Shown here piece by piece: positions 45,801 through 56,100 of a stretch of 64,000 bases of DNA; within the stretch, counting starts at the first letter, position 1; every line of letters starts with the position of its first letter. The notes beneath the pieces were generated by a model. That model was not told where the DNA came from, did not search any database, and saw nothing but the letters and a program-made list of their open reading frames with translations. The DNA is from Zelonia costaricensis. Lineage: Eukaryota > Euglenozoa > Kinetoplastea > Trypanosomatida > Trypanosomatidae. The DNA lies in assembly GCA_030849075.1 (NCBI GenBank), contig JASAOO010003482.1:1-64000 (forward strand). The letters are read 5' to 3'. The position numbers and the translations under genes were made by a program.

Positions 45801-48800
45801 ACGCGCGGAGCCGACGATGGACTCGGCAGAGTTTCCAGAGGTGCCGTGGCGCATGTTGCTGAGTGCGCAGCGCAAGCTGGTTGCCACACTGCTGATGATG
45901 CGGTACGCGTACTCGACCTTCATGACCAGCACCATTGCTGATGCGGCGGACGAGACTGACGGGGCGGTGGCGGCGGTGGCGACGAGCATCTCGGTGCACT
46001 GGGTGGTGCTGCACCGCATCTCGCCCTACACCCGGCAGCTGAGCGAACTCTTCTACGAGGCGATGGAGGTGTACCTGCTGCTGATGTCGAAGGTGACGTT
46101 CGTGCCCACGGCGGAGCTGACACGGCTGCGGCTGGGCATGATGCAGTGCTACGACCGCATCGTCGCGGTGTACATCGAGACCATCCAGCACGAGCTGCGC
46201 GACGACGGCGCCAGCAGCGAGGATCTCGACGGCTTCGATGAGCTGAACGGCGAGGACTCCGCGGCTGGCAACGGGGCCAAGGCGGAGGTGAAGCTGCCAG
46301 TCATCGGCGGGGGAGCGGCGGTCGTGCCGGCTGGCGCGTACGTGCCGGTGATCTCGCCATCCGGCCTCGTGGTGGACACCGCGCTGCGGGACAACAGCAG
46401 CTTTGTGGTCCCCATGGGAGCGCGTCGGAGCGGCGGCGGTAATGGTGCGCCGCAGCGCAGCAGCAGTGGCCTCTCCAAGTCGGGCGGCTCACAGCGTTCG
46501 CGCGGCACGAACAACACCAACCGCGGCAGCAGTGTTGGGCGCATCTCCTACAAGCTCACACCAGCAGAGCGGCAGCGGCTGCGCGAGTACGTGCTCGGCC
46601 AGTGTACGGCCGCAGCAACGGCGTCGACGGCGAGCGCCACCGCCACGGGGACAAGCATGGAGGGCTTGGCCGCACTGCGCGGCATGGGCGGCCCCATCGG
46701 TGGCGCGCCGGTGAATGCGAACAGCTTCGTTGGTGGACTGAACTTCACCAACGCAAGTATGTTCAACCTGAACGGCACCTTCTTCAACCGCAACGCGAGC
46801 ATGTTCGACTCAGCGCTGCTGCGCAATGCCGGGATCGCCGTCGCGGCGCCGGTGCACGAGGAGCCGCGCATGATGGCGAGTTCGATGCGCAGTGCGCAGG
46901 AGGGGTCCCGCAGCGAGCATCAGGGCCGCCACCGCCGTGGCGCGGATGGCCAGGCGTCGGCTGGGGCGTCCACCACGATGCACTCCACATTGCGCTCCTC
47001 AATTCGAAATGGCTTCCGGCAGCTCCGCGGCCGCTCGCACACCGACCCTGACCGCTCCGCCGTGGTTGATGACGCGTCGAGTGAGTCGGAGATGCCGGAG
47101 GCGGTGACGGTGCCCATCCTACCGATCGGCGCCGGGCTGGACATCTCCATCCTGAGTGACAGCGCGGCGGGCGAGCCGGCCACCGCGCCGCCCTCGCTCG
47201 GACAGCACCATCTGCGTCGCCGCGACACCGCAGGCCAGGGCGAGCAGCAGCAGCGGGACGGGGACGGCCGCAGCCTGCATAGCTCCATGAACGTTCCTGC
47301 GCCACCCTCGGCCTCCGTTTCGCACTCGCTGCTGAGCGCCGCCTCGGCTGCCCCGCCACCGGCGCCGGCACCCCCCGCGCCGGAGACGTCGACGGCGGCC
47401 ACCACGTGGCGCCTGCCCCAGCACACCGCGCCGCCCCCGTCCGTGCTCGTCCAGTCGGCGGTGCTGTCAGCGGAGGTCCACCTCGCCATCACGACGACTC
47501 CGGCGGCGTTGGCCAGGACGATGCACGCGGCGCCGAGCGTCAACAGCGGCGCAGCCCTGCCGACCGGCAGCTTCGCCCAGCACCAGCACCACGACCCAGC
47601 CCAGTTGCCCCAAGGGGACGGCACGCATAGCGTAGCGAACAACACGGGGCTGCTGAGCACCAGCAGCATGCTCATGAGCGGCGGGGCTGGGGCCTCGCGG
47701 GTGGCCGGCGGCGACGTCTTTGCGCTTAACCGCACGGCCCGGCAGACGCTGCGGCCCGGGGCGGCGACGGTGGGCGGCGGGTCCTTCGCCGCTCCGCACG
47801 GCGCCGCGGCACGCCAGCGCGGCAGCGGAGGCGGCCACGGCAGGGGCCGGCGGGCCGGGGAGGAGGACGAGCGCAGCGACGCGGCCTCGGCGAGCTTCCG
47901 CAGCGTGACCCCGCGTCGCGAGGACAGCACTCACTCCCCGCAGCACGGCTCCTCCTTCGCAGGGCCTCCAGCCGCGGCGTCGCAGCAAGAGCTGAAGCAG
48001 GGCAGCAGGACTACCCCCGGGCAGCCGTCCGCAGAGCGCGACGACGCGCGGCGCCCACCGCCGGCTGCAGCGGCGGCACATCGCGTGCCCGGCACTCGCG
48101 GCCTGGACTCCGACAGCTCACAAAAGTTCTCGCCTGAGAGCACGCAGCGGCACGCCATTGCGAAGATGTTCGCCGAGGCGGCGGGCGGGTCGTACGGGGA
48201 CACGGAGGACGCAGCGACGAAGGACTCTCCGCGGCAGCCGTCGCCCGGCGGGGGGCCGGAGGGTCGTGGGACGCTCCTGTCAGCCACGTCTGATGAAGGG
48301 GACGATAGGGAGGCGGGGGAGGGGCCGTGGGGCATCCACACGGACAAGCGCGGGCACCTCCTCAGCGACACGAGCAACGAGCTTCTGGGCAGCATGACCA
48401 CCACCGCCCACCTTTCCCGACCTACGCACCTCCCCACCACGCTGCCCATCCCCACCGCGGCAAAGGCACACGGGTCCGACGGGCGGGGCGCGAGCAGCGC
48501 AGACGCGACTGAGGAGAGCGTGGAGCGGGCGGCGGGTAGCGCTACGAACCCCTACCCGACTGCCTTCACGAACAACGCCAGCTTCACGGCGAGCGGCCCA
48601 GCCATCCCGGAGGCACTGCGGGCGTACGTGGAGGGGCTCGCGGCGCACCAGCAGCAGCAGGCCCCACCCCCGGCCGCGCTGCTGGGCAACGCCTCCTTCA
48701 TCCAGCTGTCGTCGAACCTGCCCGCGATCACGGGGGCCTTCCAGCGGACGATGGAGGCAACGGCCGGGATGGGCAGCGCGGCCGGTGCGACGACCGCCGT

Positions 48801-49308
48801 GCCGCCGGACATGTCCGCCACCGGCGCCGCGGTCCCGCCCACGGGCCGCTCGATGTCGAGCGGTGGTGCTGCGGCGGCAGCGAACCAGCTCGGGTCCTCG
48901 GTCTTCGCCTCTGGCGAGGCGTCCTCGCCGCTGGGAGGCCGCGCGGGCAACAGCAGCGCGCAAGGCGGGGGTGGTGGGAACGGCAACAGGCCGTCGAGCC
49001 TCGAGGACACCAGCCGTCGCGGCTCAGGGCTGAACAACAGCAGCAATTTTGTTGACCTGCTCCGCAGCTTCGCCGGCACGCAGAGCTTCAATCCTGCGCT
49101 GCTGCGCATGCTGCAGGGGGAGGACGGGACTGCCGGCTCCGCCGGGGTGGAGGAAGACGTCGGGGACGAGTACGTGCTGACGAACAGCGACATCCACAGC
49201 CTCGAGGCGTTCCTGTTCGGCCTGCGCGCGCTGATTGGGCAGGTGGAGGAGCTGGAGCGGAGTTTGCTGGAGGTCGTGCACGGCACCGAGATGGCAAAGA
49301 AGCTGTAG
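42886..49308 (+). CDS. Giant FUSC-like membrane protein, tandem copy 2 (2140 aa)
   Basis: A 2140-residue paralogue of the preceding gene. The N-terminal tail is shorter (about 350 residues) and contains a segment shared only with copy 3, RLTNPDAQRRIV followed by GSSNPLHIWG (about 118-147). The membrane core has block one at about 360-525 (RFWEKVDWSFRGSTVAILP to FPYIRWSS) and block two at about 768-910 (GRLMGTVLGCLTGLLG to VVWPVR). It is far closer to copy 3 than to copy 1, with tracts of almost identical DNA. The C-terminal 1000 residues are Ser/Ala/Gly/Pro-rich and carry NSSF, NGTF and two NASF motifs plus related NASM motifs. The protein ends in the shared module, starting DEYVLTNSDIHSLEAFLFGL. 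The start is the first ATG (42886); a longer frame from 42853 would use GTG. An organic-anion transporter or channel role is inferred from the core only. Confidence 0.75.
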   Translation: MSEEGNSGPGTPRENTTAPPAGVGARSTVSGAHGGRRQVRAQAQLRPPHAKVSPTASPPPGSPATAAPGGGASGFPQKPSGAPAPRKLVAYQEEPERPTENAGSPPPSKVAPADAAAAAARLTNPDAQRRIVASGSSNPLHIWGQESNFFKSHFFQRRRGEEAEKGSGGKEPATALRELQVKQATYPTGAVGWDASATGSPKLNSSHHRPFGSNDNSRDTGMRIYGSGVSSQATAQFHDDDGIDVDDAYKIGGNEAEGPSRKRSGLSYRSQGRSGADGGGSGGGGGRRGEGDHLLSTSDTSDNTPPEPPKGPGATSWASLSNLRTRNINALRAYSWDQRAFLPTREGLLAPIWYLFASPRFWEKVDWSFRGSTVAILPTLILCLEPATENIFPMPTSVVFLAYWTTQPTLGAGLRETFTVLKAFCISLAYLVIVVTIHPGPQWLTILILFFSLAVGAFVAQQLRVMIAYCFASLMMQYVANSVTTDYVYIGNFYVTLFIGQAFAIGALVFPYIRWSSENARRYIIVMGDAISLSVHGACCSFWVEGNLLERQLHVSRLRQLRHTIEVSMAKAEKGLSEMGYEPHSGVYTTRLKTRMSFLKNVFNIIQSMTLVIEQITSTPALIETPMCRAFGDRIREELGVAAAAMDAMLLRIVDLDELVSEADFEAFSAAKTRYEDAVSSVRDEVILSNENYRTDNSDILLGFFLFSVEELMETINKFRDAEHCPSNLWYFLTFPLRDLQSLWFAFVELYHAIKLRHSITRRLKEGIKLSLCVALAAYFQTYALKNSATNPVVGVDTIAFLYRSTGGESFQYGQGRLMGTVLGCLTGLLGVRLANGRRSILYVCTLILTFAGSYIQASPEYGALGNGMSNGVISVVLQYTDQDGAITRIQQNCFSVIIYFIITSVVWPVRCQTRVKSGFDGSMRMGREVTDRLLRNLDLPHSATAVSSDALELLVEMQKKVGQQLQNMGGARAEPTMDSAEFPEVPWRMLLSAQRKLVATLLMMRYAYSTFMTSTIADAADETDGAVAAVATSISVHWVVLHRISPYTRQLSELFYEAMEVYLLLMSKVTFVPTAELTRLRLGMMQCYDRIVAVYIETIQHELRDDGASSEDLDGFDELNGEDSAAGNGAKAEVKLPVIGGGAAVVPAGAYVPVISPSGLVVDTALRDNSSFVVPMGARRSGGGNGAPQRSSSGLSKSGGSQRSRGTNNTNRGSSVGRISYKLTPAERQRLREYVLGQCTAAATASTASATATGTSMEGLAALRGMGGPIGGAPVNANSFVGGLNFTNASMFNLNGTFFNRNASMFDSALLRNAGIAVAAPVHEEPRMMASSMRSAQEGSRSEHQGRHRRGADGQASAGASTTMHSTLRSSIRNGFRQLRGRSHTDPDRSAVVDDASSESEMPEAVTVPILPIGAGLDISILSDSAAGEPATAPPSLGQHHLRRRDTAGQGEQQQRDGDGRSLHSSMNVPAPPSASVSHSLLSAASAAPPPAPAPPAPETSTAATTWRLPQHTAPPPSVLVQSAVLSAEVHLAITTTPAALARTMHAAPSVNSGAALPTGSFAQHQHHDPAQLPQGDGTHSVANNTGLLSTSSMLMSGGAGASRVAGGDVFALNRTARQTLRPGAATVGGGSFAAPHGAAARQRGSGGGHGRGRRAGEEDERSDAASASFRSVTPRREDSTHSPQHGSSFAGPPAAASQQELKQGSRTTPGQPSAERDDARRPPPAAAAAHRVPGTRGLDSDSSQKFSPESTQRHAIAKMFAEAAGGSYGDTEDAATKDSPRQPSPGGGPEGRGTLLSATSDEGDDREAGEGPWGIHTDKRGHLLSDTSNELLGSMTTTAHLSRPTHLPTTLPIPTAAKAHGSDGRGASSADATEESVERAAGSATNPYPTAFTNNASFTASGPAIPEALRAYVEGLAAHQQQQAPPPAALLGNASFIQLSSNLPAITGAFQRTMEATAGMGSAAGATTAVPPDMSATGAAVPPTGRSMSSGGAAAAANQLGSSVFASGEASSPLGGRAGNSSAQGGGGGNGNRPSSLEDTSRRGSGLNNSSNFVDLLRSFAGTQSFNPALLRMLQGEDGTAGSAGVEEDVGDEYVLTNSDIHSLEAFLFGLRALIGQVEELERSLLEVVHGTEMAKKL

Positions 49309-49643
49309 CACGGGCGAGACGGCCACGTGGTGGAGGTGCGCTCCTCTCGGCGTGCACCTCCACACCGCAGGCATGTGCGCTTCGCTCGAAGTGAAAAAAA
49401 AAGAAAAGTAAGAAAACAGCAACAAGCAAGTGTTGCTCGAGCGGCGGCCGCTGGCGACGCCGTCATGTAAAGGTTCTCCTTCGAATTTGTTTGTTGGTGT
49501 GTGCGTGTGCGTGCTCGTGGGCGAGTGCGCTTGCCACCTTGAGCGGGCGGCTTCTTGCCCCCCCCTCCCCTTCCCCCATCCTTGATCTATTTGTGTGACC
49601 GAAGTGCACGCCTTGCCCACCGGCTGTGCGTGGCCTCTCTTAC

Positions 49644-49675
<32 letters not shown>

Positions 49676-49678
49676 GTA
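49644..49678 (+). repeat. (TG)n microsatellite with one TTTG interruption
   Basis: TG units over about 35 bases, 340 bases after the stop of FUSC-like copy 2, probably in its 3' UTR. Confidence 0.7.
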
Positions 49679-49886
49679 ACCGCCGACCCGCCTCCTCCTC
49701 CCCCGTCTCGCACACACCGCTCCTCCTCCTCTTCTTCTTTTTTATTTGCAGCCTGCCGGGAGCTCAGAGAGAGAGGGAGCGAGGATCGGCATGACGGTGG
49801 GACCAGAAGGACGTCATTGGCGGCCGGACTATTCTGCACCGCAGGAGGGGGGGGGCTGGGTCGCGAGGAGGACCCTCCAACTCCCA

Positions 49887-49912
49887 GTGTGTGTGTGTGT
49901 GTGTGTGTGTGT
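49887..49912 (+). repeat. (TG)n microsatellite
   Basis: Thirteen uninterrupted GT units about 210 bases after the previous TG tract. Confidence 0.7.
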
Positions 49913-50356
49913 GGATGCTTGAGTGTGTATGCCCAAGACGGTGCTGGTGGAGTAGCACATGCTATAACTATTATTGCCCCCCTCCTCCTCCTTGCTGTAG
50001 GCTATCACGTGTGCATGTGCGTCTGCGTGCACTGCAGTGCCTCCGCCTCTTTCTCCTTTTTGTTTTTGTCCCGTCTCTTGCCCGAGTTTGGCGTGTGCCC
50101 ACCTCACCTGTATCTCGCGGCCCCGTCTTTGGTGCCTCACACGGGCCTCTTTCCCCCCCCCCCCTGCCCCAGTACGGCCGAACCCAACACGTAAGCGCCG
50201 GCGCGCAGCGGCGAAGCAGGCTCTGCCCCCCTCCCTCCCCACTCCACCGTCTGCGGGCGGTGTGCCGTCAGCTGTTTTGGTGCCCTTTTTCCGCGTTTCG
50301 CGTTTCCCCCTTTCTGTCGCGGGAGGGCTCCGTGGATGTCGGTATTTCAGCGCGCA

Positions 50357-50380
50357 CGCACACACACACACACACACACA
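50357..50380 (+). repeat. (CA)n microsatellite
   Basis: Twelve CA units on the plus strand. It lies about 450 bases after the last TG tract and marks the switch to C-rich sequence leading to copy 3. Confidence 0.7.
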
Positions 50381-53114
50381 GACGCGTGGATGCCACCAAA
50401 TGAAAAATATTCGTAGTGCTGCTGCCTTTCCATCTCCCACGGACCGAAGCACACACAGTAAAGAGATCTTGAATAAAGGAGGGAAGGGCGGGAGGGAGGG
50501 GGGGGGGACTCTGTTGCGTATGTGAGCAGTGTTGAAAGGCGGGGGCAAGCGGCACTTCGTCGTCGCACGCACACACCGACTGTCGCTGTGCGTCGCCCAG
50601 CAGCTCACGCAATGTCCCCCCTTCGCTCTTCAAAGCAGATGAGCGACGCGGTGCGACGTGGGAAGGCCACGGGAGCGCCTGCAGTGTCTGCCGCCTCTAC
50701 GGGCGATGCCGCTCACGCAAGAAGAGGCAGAGGAAAGACGCGTAGAGCAATGCAAAAAAGGCAAACACGCGCACACACCTGCACACCCACACCTCCGAAC
50801 GCGTCGGTGCGTTGTGCAGGGCCTCCCAGTTCCATCTCTGCTTTCGAGCTCCCCACTTCTCCCGTCTTTTGCTCTCACATCTCACTCGTGACACCACCGC
50901 CTCCACGTGTCGGACTCCCACCTCGGCACGCTGACGCGTCAACACCGCTCACCGCCCGCCTCACACTGCGGGTCTCTGATGAAAGGGATTTCTGGCGCGC
51001 GTCCGTTACTGCTCAGGAAGCGCCGCGCACAGAGTAGCACTGTGCAGCCTTGTACTTCCTCCAGCTTCGCCCCACCCCTCCCTCCCCCCTCCCTCTCGCG
51101 GTCGGCACGCGTCTGTGCAGGTGCGAGGGAACGGGCAATATCGCAGTGGCGCACCTACCAACACGCGAGTCTTACGCACAGACAGGCGCCGGCGGACGTC
51201 GACCCCCCTGCGGCTCCTGTAGTTATACATACACCTCTTCTTTCCCTTTCTCCCCCTCGAAGAGCACTGCCGCGTTTCTATCCCCCCCAATACGCCCCTC
51301 GCGTCATCCTGCGCACGCGTGCCAGGGTCGATCCCCCCCCCTCCCCTCGTATTCCAGTGAAGGTGCGGAGAGGGCGCTCGCTGTCCCTCACGCCTGCGAG
51401 GCCCGGCACCATCGCGCCGTGCGCTCTTGTCCTTCCACCCTCTACAGAGAGCCGGTTGCAGCGCCACGTGGCTGTGTTCTCCAACTTCTTTTTTTCTTTT
51501 TCACTTCGAAGTGGTGCTTTGCCCGGTAGCCCCGCCCTCCCCCCTCCTCCCCCCTTCCGACTGTGGTTGTGTCTCTGTGTTTCTTCCCCTTCTCCGCTGT
51601 GACTCCTGTGAACTCTTCCCTCCCCGTCGACTTTTCTTCTGGTACGCTTGTGTGTGAATAGGTCGCGACTCCACCTCTTGCCCCTCTCTCGCAAACACAA
51701 ACACACACACGAGGTGCAACGTTGTGTGTGTCTGCTTCCCTGGCTCTCTCTTCCTCTTCTTTCCCTTCTTTCTCCGACCTCCTTCCCCTGCCCCCGTGTG
51801 TGCTCTCCTCCTCTCTTAATCCTAACCACCGCTTGGTGGAGAATTCGACTGCTCTGTTGGTGTGTGCGTGTGCGTGTGCGTGCGTGCGTGCCGGCCTCTT
51901 CCTGCGTTTCTGCTTCTTCTCTTCTTTGTTGACTGACGGCGCCGGTGGTGCTCCCGCCTCTGCTGCGTGCCGTCACATCGAAGGGCTCTTCTCCATCTAG
52001 TGCCTCCCTGCCCCCCCCCTTCCCCGCACGGCTCGCTTCGTGCGCCCTCTGGAACTCCACGTGGCACCCTCGCTCCTCCTCCTCCTCCCTTCTCACTTGT
52101 TGAGCCACCGTTAGTTGGGTTCAGGGACTGCGTGGCGGGTGGTGGGTGCACATTGTGAACGCCTCCCCTTCTCTCTCCCTCTCTTACCCCGACCGCACCC
52201 GCTGTCAAGTCGTGCTCCCCTCCACCCCTCGCCTCCCCATCTGGCTTCTTCTCTCCCCACCGCACCTTCCAGCCGTGCTCTGTGCAGCGAGTTCGCCCAC
52301 TCGTCTCTCCTTCTCTTTACACGCCGGCCGGCACACACCGCATTGACCTCCCTTTTCTTCTTCGTCTTCCTTTCTCCTATTAGCCTTCGTTGGTTCCGTT
52401 GTGCGCGGTGTGGCTTCATTGAAGTACTTCTTCACGTTTGTGTGCGTGTGTGCATCTCTAGCGGCCATCAGACCTCTGCGGCGTTTCCCGACCTGGAGCG
52501 GGTTGGCGGCTCGCCTCGCTCTGTCCCTGCTTCCCCCTCCCCGTTCCTCCCCTTGCGCTGCATCGCCGCCCTTCCAGTAGAGCGTGTTCACGAAGTCCTG
52601 CCTTCTCCTTCCCCCCCTCGCCACTCTTCCACCCTCGCCTTCTCCACTCCCTTCTTGACCTCCGGCTCCTGTGCCCTCTTTCCTCCCGTCTGTTTCTGTC
52701 TTTCTTTTTCTCCTGCATCGACGTACAACGTGCGTTGACTCTGTGACAAGTGCCGCTGCTGGAGCTCGTGGGCGTGCCTCGCCTGCTGCACTTCACGCGC
52801 GTGCTCTTCACCCCAGCGCCTTTCCCCGTTTCTCTGTTTCTGTTTCTCGTGCTTACTTCTTTGCGAGCCGTACTGTGGTGCAACCTTCCGCCCCCCTCCC
52901 CCCTTTTCCCCCCACTTCTTGTTCCTGTTCTGCAGTTTTCTATTGTGAGAAGCGCTGCTGTGCTGCGTCTCGTGTGTGCGCGCGTGCGCGCGTGTATCGC
53001 GTGCTTTCTTGACTGATCTTGCCATCATCCTACAGCTCTTACTTAAGTATCTCCGTTCGTTATCCTCTGCGTGTGCGTCTGTGTGAAGTCGTGTCTCCGC
53101 ACCCGGGCACCGCG

Positions 53115-56100
53115 ATGCATCGCGAGGATCAGTCAGTCACCTCGACCAACCCCACGCGGGGCAGCCGCGTGAGCGCCTCTAGCGGAGGCGGCACGGCATC
53201 GCGCAATCCACGCCGCCACGTCCACGCCCGCGCCGGCGGTGGCTCCGCGGCGCTGCTCATCCCCAGCGCCACCGCCACCGCCACCGCCACACACCCGCGT
53301 ACCGGCTCAGACGACTCGGCAGGCTCGCTGCTCCCCGTCACGTCCGCCAGCGGCCCCTCCGCAGCGTCCCCCGCCGCCCGCTCCACCGCCGTCCTTAACA
53401 ACGCCAGCCACGATGACAGCGATGACGCACCGGATCGAAGCACCTCCTCGACCTCCACCACGACCAAAGCACGGGACGCACCGCGGACGCTGCACGCGTA
53501 TCAAGAGGTCCCGCCGCGCCGCGTGTCCCCGCCGCCCACGGCGGCACTCGCCACGGCCGCCGCAGCGCAGGGGAAGCCAGGGACCGCCCCCACACCGGCG
53601 CCTGCTGGGGCGAAGACCGCCTCGAGTGTGTCTGCGGCGGCGCAGGCTGCGGCTGCGGCACGGCTCACCAACCCTGACGCGCAGCGGCGCATCGTGACAG
53701 CCGGCTCTTCGAACCCCCTGCACGTCTGGGGGCATGAGACCACGTTTCTGAGGTCGCGCTACTTCAACTCGAAGCGCCGCAAGGAGCACGACCCGCACAG
53801 CAGCAATGAACCCGGGGACGAGGCGGAGGAGGGCTGGACGGCGGCACGCACCACCGACGGGACGAGCGGAGGCGCCAGCTCCCCGCTGGAGAAGGAGAGC
53901 AAGTTGCGCATCTTTCCCGCCTCCACAACATCGTCGCAGCAGTCGCGCGGATGGCGCCGCTACAGCGACGACAGCAGCGGCGAGCCGTTCGGAAAGGGAG
54001 ACGAGGAGGACGAGCAGTGCAGTCGCATCGTGTCCGCGGATGCGGCGCAGGCGTCCCTCACCAGCGGTGGTGGGGGCGGTGGTGGTGGGCGCCGGCGTGG
54101 CGGCGGCGGTGGGCCGGGCGATGCCCTCGCCTCCACCTCCGACACGTCTGACAGCGGACCGCTGTGGAAGCCTGGCGCGCTGCCGAGCACCTTCGCGACA
54201 GCGTCGCAGTGCCGCACGCGGAACATGAACGCCCTGCGCGCCTACTCGTGGGATCAGCGCGTGTTCCTGCCGCAGCGTCACGGTGGCGTATCCCCCGCAT
54301 TCGGCCTGTTGGCCTCCCCACGCTTCTGGGAGAAGCTGGACTGGACGATTCGCGGTGCGGTGCTGACGATCCTGCCGACCATGATTCTGTGCCTCGAGCC
54401 GACCACAAAGCACATCTTTCCCATGCCCACGTCGGTGGTCTTCCTAGCGTACTGGACAACGCAGCCGACGTTCGGCGCAGGCCTGCGGGAGACGTACGTG
54501 GTGCTGAAGGGCTTCACCATCAGCCTCGTCTTCCTGTGCATCGTCGTCGCCATCCAACCTGGCCCAAAGTGGCTAACGCTCATCATCATGTTCATCGCAC
54601 TCGTCATCGGCGCCTTCCTGGCCGAGCAGATGAAGCGCATGATGGCCTACTGCTTCGCCAGTCTGCTGATGCAGTACGTGTCGCACCCCGACACGACGGG
54701 CTTCAAGTACATTGGGGACTACTACACGACACTGCTGATCGGGCAGGGGTTCGGGCTCGCCTCCTTCATCTTCCCGTACATCCGGTGGTCCAGCGAGAAC
54801 GCGCGGCGCTACCTCGTGACGATGGGTGACGCAATCAGCCTTTCCGTGCACGGGGCGTGCTGCAGCTTCTGGGTGGAGACAAGCCTGCTGGAGCGGCAGC
54901 TGCACGCGGCACGTCTCCGGCAGCTGCGCCAGACCATCGAAGCCAGCATGAAGAAGGCCGTGCAGGCGCTGTCGGAGATGGGCTACGAACCGCACTCGGG
55001 GGTGTACACGACGCGGCTGAAGACGCGCATGTCGTTCCTCAAGAACGTCTTCAACATCATTCAGTCCATGACGCTCGTGATCGAGCAGATCGCGTCCACC
55101 CCGGCGCTGATCGAGACCCCCATGTGCCGCGCGTTTGGCGAGCGGATCCGTGGCGAGCTTGCGGTGGCGGCGGCGGCGATGGACGCGATGCTGCTGCGCA
55201 TCGTGGACCTCGATGAACTCGTGTCGGAGGCGGACTTCGAGGCGTTCAGTGCAGCCAAGACGCGGTACGAGGATGCGGTGTCGAGCGTGCGCGATGAGGT
55301 GATCCTGAGCAACGAGAACTACCACACCGACAACAGCGACATCCTGCTTGGCTTCTTCCTGTTCAGCGTGGAGGAGCTGATGGAGGCGATCAGCGGCTTC
55401 AAGGACGCCGCACACAACCCGAGCAACCTGTGGCACTTCCTGACCTTCCCACTGCGCGACCTGCAAAGCTCGTGGCTGGCGTTTGTGGAGCTGTACCACG
55501 CGATCAAGCTGCGGCACTCCATCACGCGTCGGCTGAAGGAGGCTATCAAGCTCTCCATCTGCATCGCCGCCGCCGCCTTCTTTCAAGTGTATGCCATGAA
55601 GAGCGCCTCGACGAGCCCCGTGGCGGGTGTCGACATCATCGCGTTCGTGTACCGGCCGACGGGCGGTGACAGCTTCCAGTACGCGCAGGGGCGTCTGCTG
55701 GGCACCGTGCTGGGCTCCTTGACGGGGCTGCTCGGGGTGCAGATCGCCAATGGCCGCCGTGGCGTGCTGTACGGCTGCGCGCTCGTGCTCACGTTCATCG
55801 CGGCCTACGTGCAGGCCTCGCCCGATTACGGGGCGCTGGGCAGCGCCATGGCCAACAGCGTCATCTCCATCTCCCTCCAGTACGGCAACACGAACACCGC
55901 CCTCACCCGCATCCAGCAGAACTGCTTCGCCATTCTCATCTACTTCGTCATGTCGTCCCTCATCTGGCCGGTCCGGGGTCGCACCAAGGTGAAGGCGGGC
56001 TTCGACATGAGCCTGCGCATGGCTCGTGAGGCGACGGACCGGCTGCTGCGCAACCTCGACCTCCCGCACAGCGCCACCGCCGTGAGCTCCGACGTGCTCG

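Larger units (their letters stand above)
49309..53114 (+). other. Intergenic region between FUSC-like copies 2 and 3
   Basis: No gene is supported in 3.8 kb. The first 700 bases are TG-rich with two (TG)n tracts; around 50.36 kb the repeat polarity changes to (CA)n, and from about 51.0 kb the plus strand is mostly C/T-rich up to the ATG at 53115. A candidate acceptor AG lies at 53034-53035 after CATCATCCTAC. A C12 run is at 50153-50164. Confidence 0.5.

Noticed and set aside
53019..53114. N-terminal extensions of several genes (also at 17467, 18691, 42853 and 60791)
   Set aside because: The extended starts are GTG or TTG; nuclear trypanosomatid genes normally use ATG, so the first in-frame ATG was chosen in each case.
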